A stretch of 43,934 bases of DNA. It comes from an uncultured Arenicella sp. GTDB lineage: Bacteria; Pseudomonadota; Gammaproteobacteria; Arenicellales; Arenicellaceae. Shown piece by piece: positions 16,606 through 26,028 of the stretch (positions are counted from its first letter, which is position 1; each line of letters begins with the position of its first letter). The stretch covers positions 1-43,934 of the forward strand of contig CALKRK010000163.1 of assembly GCA_937989675.1 (NCBI GenBank), read 5' to 3'. The position numbers and the translations under genes are program-made. Under the pieces are notes generated by a model. It made no database searches. It was not told the DNA's origin and worked only from the letters and a program-made list of their open reading frames with translations.

Positions 16606-18300
16606 GTGAACAAATTTATCCTGTCTGTTGTTTTACTTTGTACCGCATTTACTCATCAAACAAGCGCAGCTAACGACTCGACCAAAGCTACATCAAAACA
16701 CGATGATGTAACGCTCGTGTTGAACGCCACCATCTATACGGCGGACTCTACCACTCCCAAAGCAGAGGCGTTTGCTTATAAAAACGGCAAAATAATTGCG
16801 GTCGGAAAAGCGTCCAAATTAGACAAAGCCTACTCAGGCGCTAAACGCATTGATGCAAACGGCGCGACCATCGTTCCTGGATTTATTGATGCGCATGGCC
16901 ATCTTTTGGGTCTTGGTCAAAGCCTAATGATTGCCGACCTAATGGGGACTCAGAACAAAGACGAAATATTAACGGCCCTGAAACAACATGAGCAAACTCT
17001 TGCAGAAGGACAATGGCTGCTCGGGCGTGGCTGGGACCAAAACGACTGGCCGATTAAAGAGTTACCCAGCTCTGAGGACTTAAACGAAGCGTTCCCTAAT
17101 CGCCCAGTGTGGTTAGAGCGAGTGGACGGTCATGCGAATTGGGCTAACCAGGCGGCGATGGCGTTTTCCAAACGAGAGTTGTCTGGCTCGTGGCAGCCAG
17201 ATGGCGGCGAAATCGTACGTGACAAAACTGGCAAAGCGACTGGGGTATTTATTGACAACGCCGTTAGCTTGATCGGCAGTCAAGTACCGCAGCCAAGCAA
17301 TAATGAAGTACAAGAAGCGCTAACACGCGCAATGCAAAAAACCGCAAGCGTTGGTCTGACCAGTATGCACGACGCCGGTACCGCACTTGAAACATGGCGC
17401 CTACTGCAGTCACTCAAACAAGAGAACAAGTTGAACATCCGTGTATACGCCATGGCTGACGGCGCGAGTGACATGCTAACTCACCTGTGCGAGAAAGGCG
17501 TAACGATTGACCCGGATGCCCACCTGACCGCCCGCTCTGTCAAACTCTACAGCGATGGTGCCCTTGGTTCTCGAGGGGCAGCATTGCTCGCCGATTACAG
17601 TGATGCCCCTGGTAACACAGGTTTGCTAATAGAGAGCGAAGCAACACTTAAACAACACGCTAAGCGCGCCACAGGCTGCGGCCTACAGGTCAATATTCAC
17701 GCCATTGGTGATCGAGGTAATCGTATTACACTGAATGTGCTCGAAGAGGCATCCAGTAAAGACAATCCAGGTCGGCATCGTATTGAACATTCGCAAGTTG
17801 TGGAGCTTGGAGATTTCCAACGATTTAAGAACCTCGGTCTAATCGCGTCGGTCCAGCCCACTCATGCAACCAGCGATATGTACTGGGCTGAGGATCGAGT
17901 AGGTAAAGAGCGTATTAAAGGTGCTTATGCGTGGCAAAAATTTGCCGAACTTGGCGTACCACTCGCACTTGGTTCAGACTTCCCTGTTGAAAAGCCTGAC
18001 CCATTACTTGGTTTCTACGCCGCCGTTGCACGCCAAGACAGCAAGGGTTGGCCAGATCAAGGCTGGTATGCAAATGAAGCCCTTAGCCGTGAACAAGCAT
18101 TACACGGTTTCACTTTAGGCGCCGCCTACGCCGCCTTTCAGGAAGAGCAACTGGGTTCAATTAGTGTTGGCAAACACGCGGACTTTGTGGTGTTGTCCAA
18201 AGATATTATGACGGTGCCTGTGGACGAAATTTTAGAAACAAAGATTATCAAAACGATCATCGCTGGGAAGCAGGTTTACCCGTCTATTTCTAAGGACTGA
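16606..18300 (+). CDS. exported amidohydrolase, YtcJ type
   Basis: 564 residues. The signal peptide is MNKFILSVVLLCTAFTHQTS, cut near AAN. It is an amidohydrolase superfamily (amidohydrolase_3) enzyme: GFIDAHGH places metal-binding His97 and His99, NIHAIGDRGN near 365 and RIEHSQVV near 396 supply further metal-site residues, and LGSDFPVEKPDPLLGFY gives the catalytic Asp near 458. The C-terminal GKHADFVVLSKDIMTV closes the small beta-sandwich domain. Relatives are metal-dependent hydrolases of amide-like bonds with mostly unknown substrates. It is probably periplasmic and may share the Zur-like promoter of the MerC-family gene. Its last 25 bases overlap the tail of a minus-strand pseudogene. 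Confidence 0.88.
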   Translation: MNKFILSVVLLCTAFTHQTSAANDSTKATSKHDDVTLVLNATIYTADSTTPKAEAFAYKNGKIIAVGKASKLDKAYSGAKRIDANGATIVPGFIDAHGHLLGLGQSLMIADLMGTQNKDEILTALKQHEQTLAEGQWLLGRGWDQNDWPIKELPSSEDLNEAFPNRPVWLERVDGHANWANQAAMAFSKRELSGSWQPDGGEIVRDKTGKATGVFIDNAVSLIGSQVPQPSNNEVQEALTRAMQKTASVGLTSMHDAGTALETWRLLQSLKQENKLNIRVYAMADGASDMLTHLCEKGVTIDPDAHLTARSVKLYSDGALGSRGAALLADYSDAPGNTGLLIESEATLKQHAKRATGCGLQVNIHAIGDRGNRITLNVLEEASSKDNPGRHRIEHSQVVELGDFQRFKNLGLIASVQPTHATSDMYWAEDRVGKERIKGAYAWQKFAELGVPLALGSDFPVEKPDPLLGFYAAVARQDSKGWPDQGWYANEALSREQALHGFTLGAAYAAFQEEQLGSISVGKHADFVVLSKDIMTVPVDEILETKIIKTIIAGKQVYPSISKD

Positions 18301-18796
18301 TTCGGGTATTCTTCTTGCTCAACAACATACCATTGCGTGCCACCCGTTTCTTTCATAGTGCTAATTACGGCATACCAGTCAATCGAGTCGGCACCTACAA
18401 TCGTTAGCTTATTAGGGTCGTCATCGACAACAGCGGCTTTCAAATGCTCTGTTAAGGTGCGCCCCCGGGTACTTTCTCACCACATCTAGCTGGAATTTGA
18501 TCGGCTATCTTCGCCTGTGAGACATCTAGCTGCATCACAAGCGAGTTTGTGGTGCCTTGGGCAATTCGGTCCCACATTGTTTTTCCATCAACACTCGCAA
18601 ACTCTACACCATCAAACCCCATATTGGGCAACTTGCCGATAACGCCTTTGAAATCTTTAGCAATATCTTCTTTTACCGACCAAAGTTGCACACCAACTTC
18701 ATGAATGGCCAAGCCGGGTGGTGAATTTAGAATCTTCGATCTTGTGATCTCGACGCCAGCTATTTTTGCCGGCGCTTCAAACGTAAATTCAACCAA
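18276..18796 (-). pseudogene. decayed sugar phosphate isomerase/epimerase
   Basis: Read on the minus strand, the first piece gives VGVQLWSVKEDIAKDFKG and MGFDGVEFA, the N-terminal strand and helix of the xylose-isomerase-like TIM barrel. It then jumps to TMWDRIAQGTTNSLVMQLDV, which belongs near the C-terminal third, so roughly 120-150 residues are missing in frame. A frameshift follows at a G run near 18463-18467; restoring one base gives KYPGRTLTEHLKAAV. The tail IDWYAVISTMKETGGTQWY and VVEQEEYP then runs to a TAA at 18276-18278. In this family the tail motif is ...GGxxWYVVEQE. Upstream, 18797-18863 holds another degraded reading frame of uncertain origin. The gene lies at the end of the mannan operon and probably once belonged to it. 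Confidence 0.85.
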
Positions 18797-18863
18797 TCTC
18801 CATCACAATGCCGCACTGAGCATCAGTTGCGAACGTAATCGGCCAGATAGCATCTAAACAAGT

Positions 18864-20741
18864 CTAGCGATAGTCGATCTCAGTGCGCACGATATCTACT
18901 TTATCTGTTAGCTTGAATTGAATGAATTCGATATCTTTTAACGTGGCAAGCATTTTCGGTTCAATTGAGTAAAGCCTTGGCACTAAGTAATCGTAATTAT
19001 CTTCACTGGACTTAAACTCTTCAACGTCCATTTTGACTTCGCGGTAATCGATACCATTCTCGGATACCGTAAATACCAAGCTTGGTTTTTCCGATGATTC
19101 ATAAGCAAATAGCCGAAAGGCCTTCAGTTTTCCAGGAATGGTGTAAGAGCCTTGATGCCCTTTTTCACCACTGATTCTGGAAAAAGCCTCTTTGTAAGAA
19201 CGATAATCGCCGCTCTTTATTGTGAGCCCAGAATGGGAGTCTAGCGTCATTAAGTGTCGTGCGTAATCGACTCGTGTAAGATATTCAACGGTAAATGGCC
19301 CCACTGTGTTCGATGGCTCCGATGGCCCAGCCTCGTTTAATGCGACAACCCGATAATAATAGTCATCTCCGATCTTTGCGCTCTCGTCGCTAAAAAGATC
19401 AAATCCAGGTGTATCAACATCATCAATATTGTGAGCAACCACTTTCCATTGACCATCTTCACTCGTGCTACGTTGAATGTCATAACCGCTGGCACCTGCA
19501 GATCCTTGCCAAGAGAACTTTGGTGCTGCAGTAAACGCCAATAACGTAGGTGCTTTAGGGGCCGATATAGGAGGCACCGACTTACCTTGGAACTCAAATG
19601 CTTTTTCACGAAACATGGATAGAAAGTTTCGCTCGTCGTACAGCACCCCATCATCAAAACCTGGCCAATGATAAGCTCGATAGATACCGTGACCAAAGGG
19701 CTCTGTATGTTGATAAAAACCACCTGCAGGATGATGCCGGCGCAAGCTCCAGGCAAGCGCACCGGGTATGGCTTCTTCATCGATCAGGTAATCTATCACT
19801 CGCTCCATTCCGGCCGTGCCAATAAAACCAAACTCACCTAGCAACAGTGGTTTCTTGCCATCAACCATTTTGACCGTAGCTTTCAAGTTATTCACCATAT
19901 CTTTGGAATTGAGTTCGTAATGGTGCGTGCTTATAACATCGATAGCAGGCTCATCAATGGAGTATTGTTGAACAAATATGTGATGGTCCACGCCATGAAT
20001 TGCAAAGAAACCGTCTATAAATAAATGATTTTCATCAATACTTTTTACATAACGCGCGATTTCAATACCCCATTCCGGCGGGTTCTCTAACTCATTGCCA
20101 CTCTCCCAAGCGAATATGGTTTTATCATCTTTATATTTAACTCCGGTGATCGTATTCGTGCGATTTAAGACAAAGTCGATTGTCTTTTTAAAGTCATCAA
20201 TAAGCTGCCGGTCAGTCCAAAATTCGTTTTCAGATTTACCACGAAAGTCCGCATAGTTTGGTCTTCCACCCATCCACTGCCAATTATTAACCAGCGGAAT
20301 AATGACACGAATATCGTATTCGGCAGCAAGTGCTAAGGCTTTATCTAAGGCCTTGAACGCCTCTTCGTTAAACTCACCTGGCCCTTCAACGTAAGTAACC
20401 GACTCTCTAGGAAAATTTTTATTGCGAACTGGGATTGTATAAGTACGGACAACCCGCCCACCCATGCGTTTAACTGTTTCGTATAAATCTCTCAACTCAA
20501 ACTCAGACGGCAAAGCGTATGGGTTTGTCTGCTCAAAGCTCATATTATCTTCGACATAGTTCAACGTGGGCACATTGAACGAGAGGAAGCGAAACTCCTT
20601 ATCGCCATCCATAAACTTACTGCCTTGAGTTGTAATAAAGTGCTCTGGTTCAGCACTTACAGGCGCAGGTAAGTGCGCTATGATTGAAAACCATATTAAA
20701 AAGGTTAAACCCGAACGGGCTCTAAGCTTAAGTTTAAACAT
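18864..20741 (-). CDS. secreted GH5-like glycoside hydrolase, putative beta-mannanase
   Basis: 625 residues. A signal peptide covers about 1-30 (cut after VSA). A GH-A clan TIM barrel runs from about 35 to 390. The acid/base Glu is E217 in AWESGNELEN and the nucleophile is E303 in LLLGEFGF, both in the expected order and spacing. NTITGVKYKDDKTIFAW and STHHY are also family-like. A fibronectin-III-like domain follows (about 400-480, SGYDIQRSTSEDGQWKVVA), then a C-terminal about 140-residue beta-rich domain that may bind carbohydrate. The assignment to mannan comes from the GH130 and epimerase genes of the same operon, not from this sequence alone. It is the last intact gene of the operon, 56 bases after the repressor. 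Confidence 0.8.
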   Translation of the reverse strand: MFKLKLRARSGLTFLIWFSIIAHLPAPVSAEPEHFITTQGSKFMDGDKEFRFLSFNVPTLNYVEDNMSFEQTNPYALPSEFELRDLYETVKRMGGRVVRTYTIPVRNKNFPRESVTYVEGPGEFNEEAFKALDKALALAAEYDIRVIIPLVNNWQWMGGRPNYADFRGKSENEFWTDRQLIDDFKKTIDFVLNRTNTITGVKYKDDKTIFAWESGNELENPPEWGIEIARYVKSIDENHLFIDGFFAIHGVDHHIFVQQYSIDEPAIDVISTHHYELNSKDMVNNLKATVKMVDGKKPLLLGEFGFIGTAGMERVIDYLIDEEAIPGALAWSLRRHHPAGGFYQHTEPFGHGIYRAYHWPGFDDGVLYDERNFLSMFREKAFEFQGKSVPPISAPKAPTLLAFTAAPKFSWQGSAGASGYDIQRSTSEDGQWKVVAHNIDDVDTPGFDLFSDESAKIGDDYYYRVVALNEAGPSEPSNTVGPFTVEYLTRVDYARHLMTLDSHSGLTIKSGDYRSYKEAFSRISGEKGHQGSYTIPGKLKAFRLFAYESSEKPSLVFTVSENGIDYREVKMDVEEFKSSEDNYDYLVPRLYSIEPKMLATLKDIEFIQFKLTDKVDIVRTEIDYR

Positions 20742-20797
20742 GGTATTGTGCCTCTATGTATTATTGTTAAGGCGAGCAATACCGTATCTACATTGGC

Positions 20798-21787
20798 CTA
20801 TGTTAACGAACGAACACTTTCGCGCACGATGAATTCATAAGGCAATACAAAGCGATTTTGTGGTAGCTCACCATCTTCAATGAGTGTAATTAGTTGTTTA
20901 GCCGCCATGCGGCCAATTTCCATTGCAGGCTGATCAATGGTAGTGAGTGGCGGGTCTGTGTATTTTGAGTACTCTATGTTGTCAAAGCCAGCGACCGAAA
21001 TATCTTCAGGCACTCGAACGCCATTGGATTTCAATGTTTGCATAGCGGCGATCGCCATATCATCGTTCATACAGAACAATGCTGTTGGCTTCTCATCCAT
21101 CATTAGAACTTGGTTGGCCGCCATTTGGCCTGAGGCCATAGTAAATTCACCTTCAATCACCAAACTCTTATCAAATTCGATGCCCGCCTCCTCCAAACTT
21201 TGACGATAGCCTCTAAGCCTATCCATCGTATGTCGATTATCTCGCAAGCCACTTATTACTCCTATGCGCCTATGGCCTTGCGAAATCAAATAGTCAGTAA
21301 CCGTTTTTGCAGCTTCAGTGTTATCTATACGAACGGATGGATATGGTGTGCCTTCGCAGCCCGCAGCGCCTACAATTGGTAAATGATCAGGCACTAGAGA
21401 TTCCTCAGGGGAGTAAGGAGTAAGTTGGATAACACCATCTGCCTGCTTCGAGTTAATCAAGTCTAGATAGATACGCTCGTTTTGGACCTCGTCGCGTGTA
21501 TCACCTAATAGCACCGAATAGCCTCGCTTTTGCGCATAATCTTCGAGCCCCCGTATCAACGTTGCAAAAAACGGGTTGGCTAAGTTCGGAACTAATACCA
21601 ATAATTTATAAGAACGCGTTGAACGAAAATTATGCGCCATCATATTAGGGCGATATTCGTACGTCTCCATCGCTTCAATGACTTTTTGTCTTGTCTTTTC
21701 ACTCACCTTATCAGGGTGACGCAAAGATCGAGACACCGTCGCAATTGAAACACCGGCTATTTTTGCAATTTCACGAATATTAGTCAT
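20798..21787 (-). CDS. LacI-family transcriptional repressor
   Basis: 329 residues. The N-terminal helix-turn-helix is classical (MTNIREIAKIAGVSIATVSR with the hinge segment YRPNMMAHNFRS). A periplasmic-binding-protein-like sensor domain follows (about 60-329), with FFATLIRGLEDYAQKRGY, SVAGFDNIEYS and PPLTTIDQPAMEIGRMAA. Family members bind a short CG-centred palindrome and release it on binding a sugar. Three identical copies of such a palindrome (TGTAACCGGTTACA) precede the locus's symporter, AGE and receptor genes, so this is the likely regulator of all three. No copy precedes the repressor gene itself, which lies inside the operon between the two GH5-like genes. The inducer is probably a mannan-derived sugar. 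Confidence 0.9.
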   Translation of the reverse strand: MTNIREIAKIAGVSIATVSRSLRHPDKVSEKTRQKVIEAMETYEYRPNMMAHNFRSTRSYKLLVLVPNLANPFFATLIRGLEDYAQKRGYSVLLGDTRDEVQNERIYLDLINSKQADGVIQLTPYSPEESLVPDHLPIVGAAGCEGTPYPSVRIDNTEAAKTVTDYLISQGHRRIGVISGLRDNRHTMDRLRGYRQSLEEAGIEFDKSLVIEGEFTMASGQMAANQVLMMDEKPTALFCMNDDMAIAAMQTLKSNGVRVPEDISVAGFDNIEYSKYTDPPLTTIDQPAMEIGRMAAKQLITLIEDGELPQNRFVLPYEFIVRESVRSLT

Positions 21788-21893
21788 AGTTTTCTCACAA
21801 CCGAATTAGTGTCAGCTGATCGTTAATCATATTGTTCAACACTTATTCGATTATCCAGAATTTATCCGCGCTTGCCAGTTGAATATTGGTAAA

Positions 21894-23480
21894 TCAATCT
21901 TTTGCACTTTCAGGGCTATACATCTCAATATTTGACGCAGCTGACTCTCCGCTTTCGTTGCTCGCGAAAACACGGTAAAAATACGACTTCCCCTCTTCAA
22001 GGTTGTTGTCAGAAAACAGCCGTCCATCAATAGGGTGAAAGCGATTTTTACCATCCGACACATTATCAATGATGGTTTGCCATGGGCCCGTTAAGGCTTC
22101 AGCACGCTCGACGCGATAGTAACGCCCGACAGGAGCACCCATCCAGCGGATATTAGAAGCGTCTTTAATCGGTCGTAAAATAGGTGCCTCAGGAACTGGT
22201 AGCGGCGGAGCTTTTTCTAGGCCATTCATTCTTGCTTGGGCGTTCCTCACAATATCGACGACAACCTGCTCTTCATTGTGATCACCTTCGGGAAAGCCTG
22301 GGAGGTGATAACTGTAATACCCCTTGTCACCTTCCGCATGCCAATAGAAACCACCGTTGTGACGATGCCCCCTAAAGCCCCAAATTAGCCCACCAACCGC
22401 ACGAGCGCCATCTACCTCGGTATCAACAACCGCGTGCATGATTTCTTGTAATTGATTAGCTGGTAATAAACCGAACTCACCGACCAAGTAGGCTTTTTTC
22501 CCTGCGATGAAACGAAGGTCTTTCTCAATGGTCTCAGGTTTATTATTCCCAACTTCAATGTAAAAGTGATTACTTATGATATCCACGTTGGGATCATCTA
22601 TCGAAGATGGCAATAGATTGACATAAGTACCATCAACCACTAACTGCTTCGGCGCATTGCGCTTAATATGAGCGGCTGTGCGAGCGACGAACTCTGGCGT
22701 ACTACCGACTAATTCGTTACCTGTTTCCCAGGCCAGTATCGCTTTTTCCTGATTATAATAACGGCCCGTCAGCGTGTTCTTTCGATTAGTTACCTGCTCA
22801 ATAATACTCAAATAGGCGGCATAAGATTTGCTATTCAGATCATATAGAGCGTCTTCGCTCTCACCGTAGAAAGCAGCGAGATCTTTGCGGCCTCCCCACC
22901 AACGCCAATGATCCACAAACGGCAAAATTAGGCGCAAGCCGTGTTGACCCGCCAGCGCGATCATCCGGTCATAATGTACAAAGGCTTGTTCATTGAGAAC
23001 TGGCAAGCCGCTTTCAGAGCTAGGTTTCAGAATATGTGTCTCACGGCCACACAAGTGATCGTTCGCTGCCTCAATCGACAACACGTAAACGCGCATGGCT
23101 TTGGTACCCGCTCGCACGTGTGCTTTGATCCAATTTTCTTGCTCCTGTGCGGTGGGCCATTTAAAGTAATTTCCCTGAGGCTCGCCGTTGTGAGAACAGG
23201 TGCCCATCGCATCTTGCTCGATACGATGTAGCTCTGGAGCATGAATTCCAGCAAATCGAAACTCTTTGCCGCCATCCATAAGCTTGTGCTGATCGCGCGT
23301 AACAAAATGTTCAAAGCGACTTTCTTTAGGACCGTTGATGTCGATTAAAGCACTTTGACTATGTTCATTCTTATGCTCACATGCAGCACCAAACACAACA
23401 ATCATTAGCGCCATAATACAACGATAAGAGCCATATATTGAGAACCTAGTTTGCTTTGTCATTACCCTGCTTTTATGCAT
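21894..23480 (-). CDS. GH5-like glycoside hydrolase lipoprotein, putative beta-mannanase
   Basis: 528 residues from the ATG at 23480. The frame is open to 23540, overlapping the upstream gene, and another ATG is at 23462. The hydrophobic stretch IMALMIVVFGAAC has a lipobox (FGAAC), so the enzyme is probably a lipoprotein at the cell surface or periplasm. The TIM barrel shows acid/base E256 in AWETGNEL and nucleophile E335 in LVGEFGLL, with SNHFYIEVG between them. The C-terminal about 100 residues are fibronectin-III-like (RYYRVERAEALTGPWQTI). It is a diverged relative of the other GH5-like protein of this operon; the two share KLMDGGKEFRF/KFMDGDKEFRF starts. It could trim oligosaccharides made by the secreted enzyme. 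Confidence 0.8.
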   Translation of the reverse strand: MHKSRVMTKQTRFSIYGSYRCIMALMIVVFGAACEHKNEHSQSALIDINGPKESRFEHFVTRDQHKLMDGGKEFRFAGIHAPELHRIEQDAMGTCSHNGEPQGNYFKWPTAQEQENWIKAHVRAGTKAMRVYVLSIEAANDHLCGRETHILKPSSESGLPVLNEQAFVHYDRMIALAGQHGLRLILPFVDHWRWWGGRKDLAAFYGESEDALYDLNSKSYAAYLSIIEQVTNRKNTLTGRYYNQEKAILAWETGNELVGSTPEFVARTAAHIKRNAPKQLVVDGTYVNLLPSSIDDPNVDIISNHFYIEVGNNKPETIEKDLRFIAGKKAYLVGEFGLLPANQLQEIMHAVVDTEVDGARAVGGLIWGFRGHRHNGGFYWHAEGDKGYYSYHLPGFPEGDHNEEQVVVDIVRNAQARMNGLEKAPPLPVPEAPILRPIKDASNIRWMGAPVGRYYRVERAEALTGPWQTIIDNVSDGKNRFHPIDGRLFSDNNLEEGKSYFYRVFASNESGESAASNIEMYSPESAKD

Positions 23481-23511
23481 AAATATCTGCCCGCGTTTAA
23501 CAATTTTACGT

Positions 23512-24783
23512 CTACGCTGATTTCTTAGCGGCACTATCATCGTCGCTTAGCAGGCGTTCTAAACGACGAGACATTTCCAACATAGCTCGACCATTATGGT
23601 AAGGCGCTTTCCAAGCACCCGCTTTGTATATTCGCCGAGCTTCTAATGACAGTGAGTCACTAACTGCGAACCATCGCCACTCACCAGCCTCCTTATCTAA
23701 AATCGTAGACTTAACTACGTTCCACAGCGCTGGAATGGTATTTATGAACTCGATTCGCTCAGACAACTCATAAGCATTCATAAACCCAACAAGTGCTTCA
23801 GCCTGCACCCACCAAGGGAACCCGACGCTTACTTTGCCGGATTCAATGTGTCGCTCATCCACCAAAGCTCCTGTTTCAGTGATTGCTTCATTTAAGCAAC
23901 AATGGGCTAACTCAATACAAACTTGATGAAGTTGAGCCTTTACGTCAGAGTCACCCAAAACCTCAGCGGCCTCCCAGAGCAACCAACTCGCCTCAATATC
24001 ATGCCCATAAGAATAATATGGAGAGTGATCATTCCAGTGTTCATCTAAGAACATCTTAAGATGCTTGGTGTCCCAATCAAAAACATGCTCAATCATCACA
24101 TCTAACGAATAACGTAACGCGTCTGCTGTCTGCTCCGAATTCGCCACTCTATGTAAACTAGAATACGCTTCGAGGACGTGCAAATGCGTGTTCATGGTTT
24201 TAGGAAAATTCAGATCTTTCTCACTAAGTCGAAAATCCTGAATCGGTGACCAGTCTTCAGTAAACGCTTCTAAAAACCCCTTTTTATCATGGTCTATTGC
24301 ATGCGCTTGTATGAGCTTAAAAACAGCCATAGAGTATTCGAGCACGCGTTCATTCTTGCTCAACAAGTAATAAGATGAATAAGCGTAGACAATAAAAGCC
24401 TGCCCATAAACTTGCTTACGTGTATTGATAACCGTTCCAGCAGAACTCAGCTCCCACCAGTATCCACCATTCACCTCATCATAAAAGTGAGACTGCAGGT
24501 ACTCATAAGCTCGATTAGCCGCATCGACATACGCGGGCTCCGGCTTAGTCAACGCCAACTCAGAAAAAAACCACAGAATTCTGGCGTTTAGCACTAAGCC
24601 CTTATTCGCGTCAGCAATAGGCATACCACTATAGTCAACCTCACCGTAGAAACCACCATTGGTCTTGTCGACAGTGCGCTCCAACCACCAGCTAGCAATG
24701 TTCTCTAACTCTTGGTTAAACTCACACAAAAGATCTACGCAAAAATCTTTAGGTAAAGTATTTTTTTTAGCCAGCTGAGTCAT
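23512..24783 (-). CDS. cellobiose/mannobiose 2-epimerase (AGE family)
   Basis: 423 residues. An alpha/alpha six-barrel of the AGE family with the segments typical of cellobiose 2-epimerases: TNGGFYGEVDYSG near the start, MNTHLHVLEAY with His200, SYGHDIEASWLL with His261, WWVQAEALVGF, and APYHNGRAMLE with His396. These three histidines correspond in order and spacing to the catalytic histidines of characterised enzymes. The reaction turns the reducing-end mannose of beta-1,4-mannobiose into glucose, making mannosylglucose for the GH130 enzyme encoded just upstream. The ATG overlaps the stop of the GH130 gene by four bases (ATGA). The protein is cytoplasmic, with no signal peptide. Confidence 0.9.
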   Translation of the reverse strand: MTQLAKKNTLPKDFCVDLLCEFNQELENIASWWLERTVDKTNGGFYGEVDYSGMPIADANKGLVLNARILWFFSELALTKPEPAYVDAANRAYEYLQSHFYDEVNGGYWWELSSAGTVINTRKQVYGQAFIVYAYSSYYLLSKNERVLEYSMAVFKLIQAHAIDHDKKGFLEAFTEDWSPIQDFRLSEKDLNFPKTMNTHLHVLEAYSSLHRVANSEQTADALRYSLDVMIEHVFDWDTKHLKMFLDEHWNDHSPYYSYGHDIEASWLLWEAAEVLGDSDVKAQLHQVCIELAHCCLNEAITETGALVDERHIESGKVSVGFPWWVQAEALVGFMNAYELSERIEFINTIPALWNVVKSTILDKEAGEWRWFAVSDSLSLEARRIYKAGAWKAPYHNGRAMLEMSRRLERLLSDDDSAAKKSA

Positions 24784-25961
24784 TCGCTAGAGGCCCTTGC
24801 TTGTTTGTTACTTTCAATTAGACGGTTGATCGTTTGTACACTCGCAGCCGACCGCAAACCATCTTCAGGAGTATTGATAACATAATCCACCAGTTGCGAA
24901 ATAGAGGTAGTAGCAACGTGCAAACGAGTATCAGAAGAAGCATAATAGATAAACACTTCATCATCTTCGTTGTGTATCCAGCCGTTAGAAAAGACAACAT
25001 TTGAGACATCACCAACACGCTCTGACTGTATTGGTGCGATAAAGTGGCCGCCTGGCCGATGTGTCACCAACCACGGCTTGTCTAAGTCAGTTGCAAATAA
25101 ATACAACACATACCTTAATCCAGCTGCTGTATTGCGAACACCATGAGCTAAATGAATCCAACCAACGTCGGTTTTAATCGGCACTGGCCCCTGACCATTT
25201 TTAACTTCTTTTATCGTGTGGTACTCCTTTGAATCAACAATAACTTCTTCGTTTATTACCGCATTAGCAATTTCCTTGCAGGTGCCAAAACCAATTCCGC
25301 CACCGCCACCAACGTCTATGAAACCGTCTTGCGGGCGAGTATATAAAGCATACTCACCATCAATAAAATACGGATGCAGCACCACATTACGTTGCTGGCC
25401 ACTGTTGCTCGTGAGGTCTGGCAAGCGCTCCCAACTAACAAAGTCTATGGTTCTAGCTATTCCACAGTTTGCAATCGCGGCGGAACTGTCATTAGTCCTA
25501 CTATGGTCTTTACGCTCAGTGCAAAACAAGCCATAGATATAGCCATCTTCGTGCTGCGTTAAACGCATGTCGTATACGTTGACATCAGGCTCATCGGTTT
25601 CCGGAATAGTCATAGGCGTATCCCAGAAACTGAAATTATCGATTCCGTTCGGGCTCTCAGCGACCGCGAAATATGATTTTCGATCTGCTCCCTCAACGCG
25701 CACAACTACAATATAACGGCCTTCCCAATGCATGGCGCCCGCATTAAACGCCGCGTTCGGCGCTATGCGTTCCATAAGAAACGGATTTGTTTTCGGGTTG
25801 AGGTCGTACCGCCAATGCAACGGAATATGATCCGCGGTCAATATCGGATTATTCCAACGTGTGTAGATGCCGTTACCCAGTTTTTCGGGGCTATTTTTCA
25901 TCGCCAGAAGCGCATTATGGTGGCTTTCAAGCTTACTTAATCTTTCATTAAAGAGTGTCAT
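24780..25961 (-). CDS. 4-O-beta-mannosyl-glucose phosphorylase (GH130)
   Basis: 393 residues, the usual length of GH130 subfamily 1. Signature segments are NPKTNPFLMERIAPNAAFNA, VVRVEGADRKSYFAVAESPN, GIDNFSFWDTP and YTRPQDGFIDVGGGGGIG. The expected proton donor is Asp131 in NVYDMRLTQ, the same residue number as in the Bacteroides fragilis enzyme. The enzyme splits mannosyl-beta-1,4-glucose with inorganic phosphate into alpha-mannose-1-phosphate and glucose in the cytoplasm. It lies between the SSS symporter gene (67-base gap) and the 2-epimerase gene (four-base overlap), which reconstructs the known mannobiose pathway. It is one of the most confident functional calls in the window. Confidence 0.92.
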   Translation of the reverse strand: MTLFNERLSKLESHHNALLAMKNSPEKLGNGIYTRWNNPILTADHIPLHWRYDLNPKTNPFLMERIAPNAAFNAGAMHWEGRYIVVVRVEGADRKSYFAVAESPNGIDNFSFWDTPMTIPETDEPDVNVYDMRLTQHEDGYIYGLFCTERKDHSRTNDSSAAIANCGIARTIDFVSWERLPDLTSNSGQQRNVVLHPYFIDGEYALYTRPQDGFIDVGGGGGIGFGTCKEIANAVINEEVIVDSKEYHTIKEVKNGQGPVPIKTDVGWIHLAHGVRNTAAGLRYVLYLFATDLDKPWLVTHRPGGHFIAPIQSERVGDVSNVVFSNGWIHNEDDEVFIYYASSDTRLHVATTSISQLVDYVINTPEDGLRSAASVQTINRLIESNKQARASSE

Positions 25962-26028
25962 TTATTTCTACTGAGTTTTTATATTCTATAACTGTTTCAT
26001 TTCATTACGATCAGTTGCCCGCCGCTCT

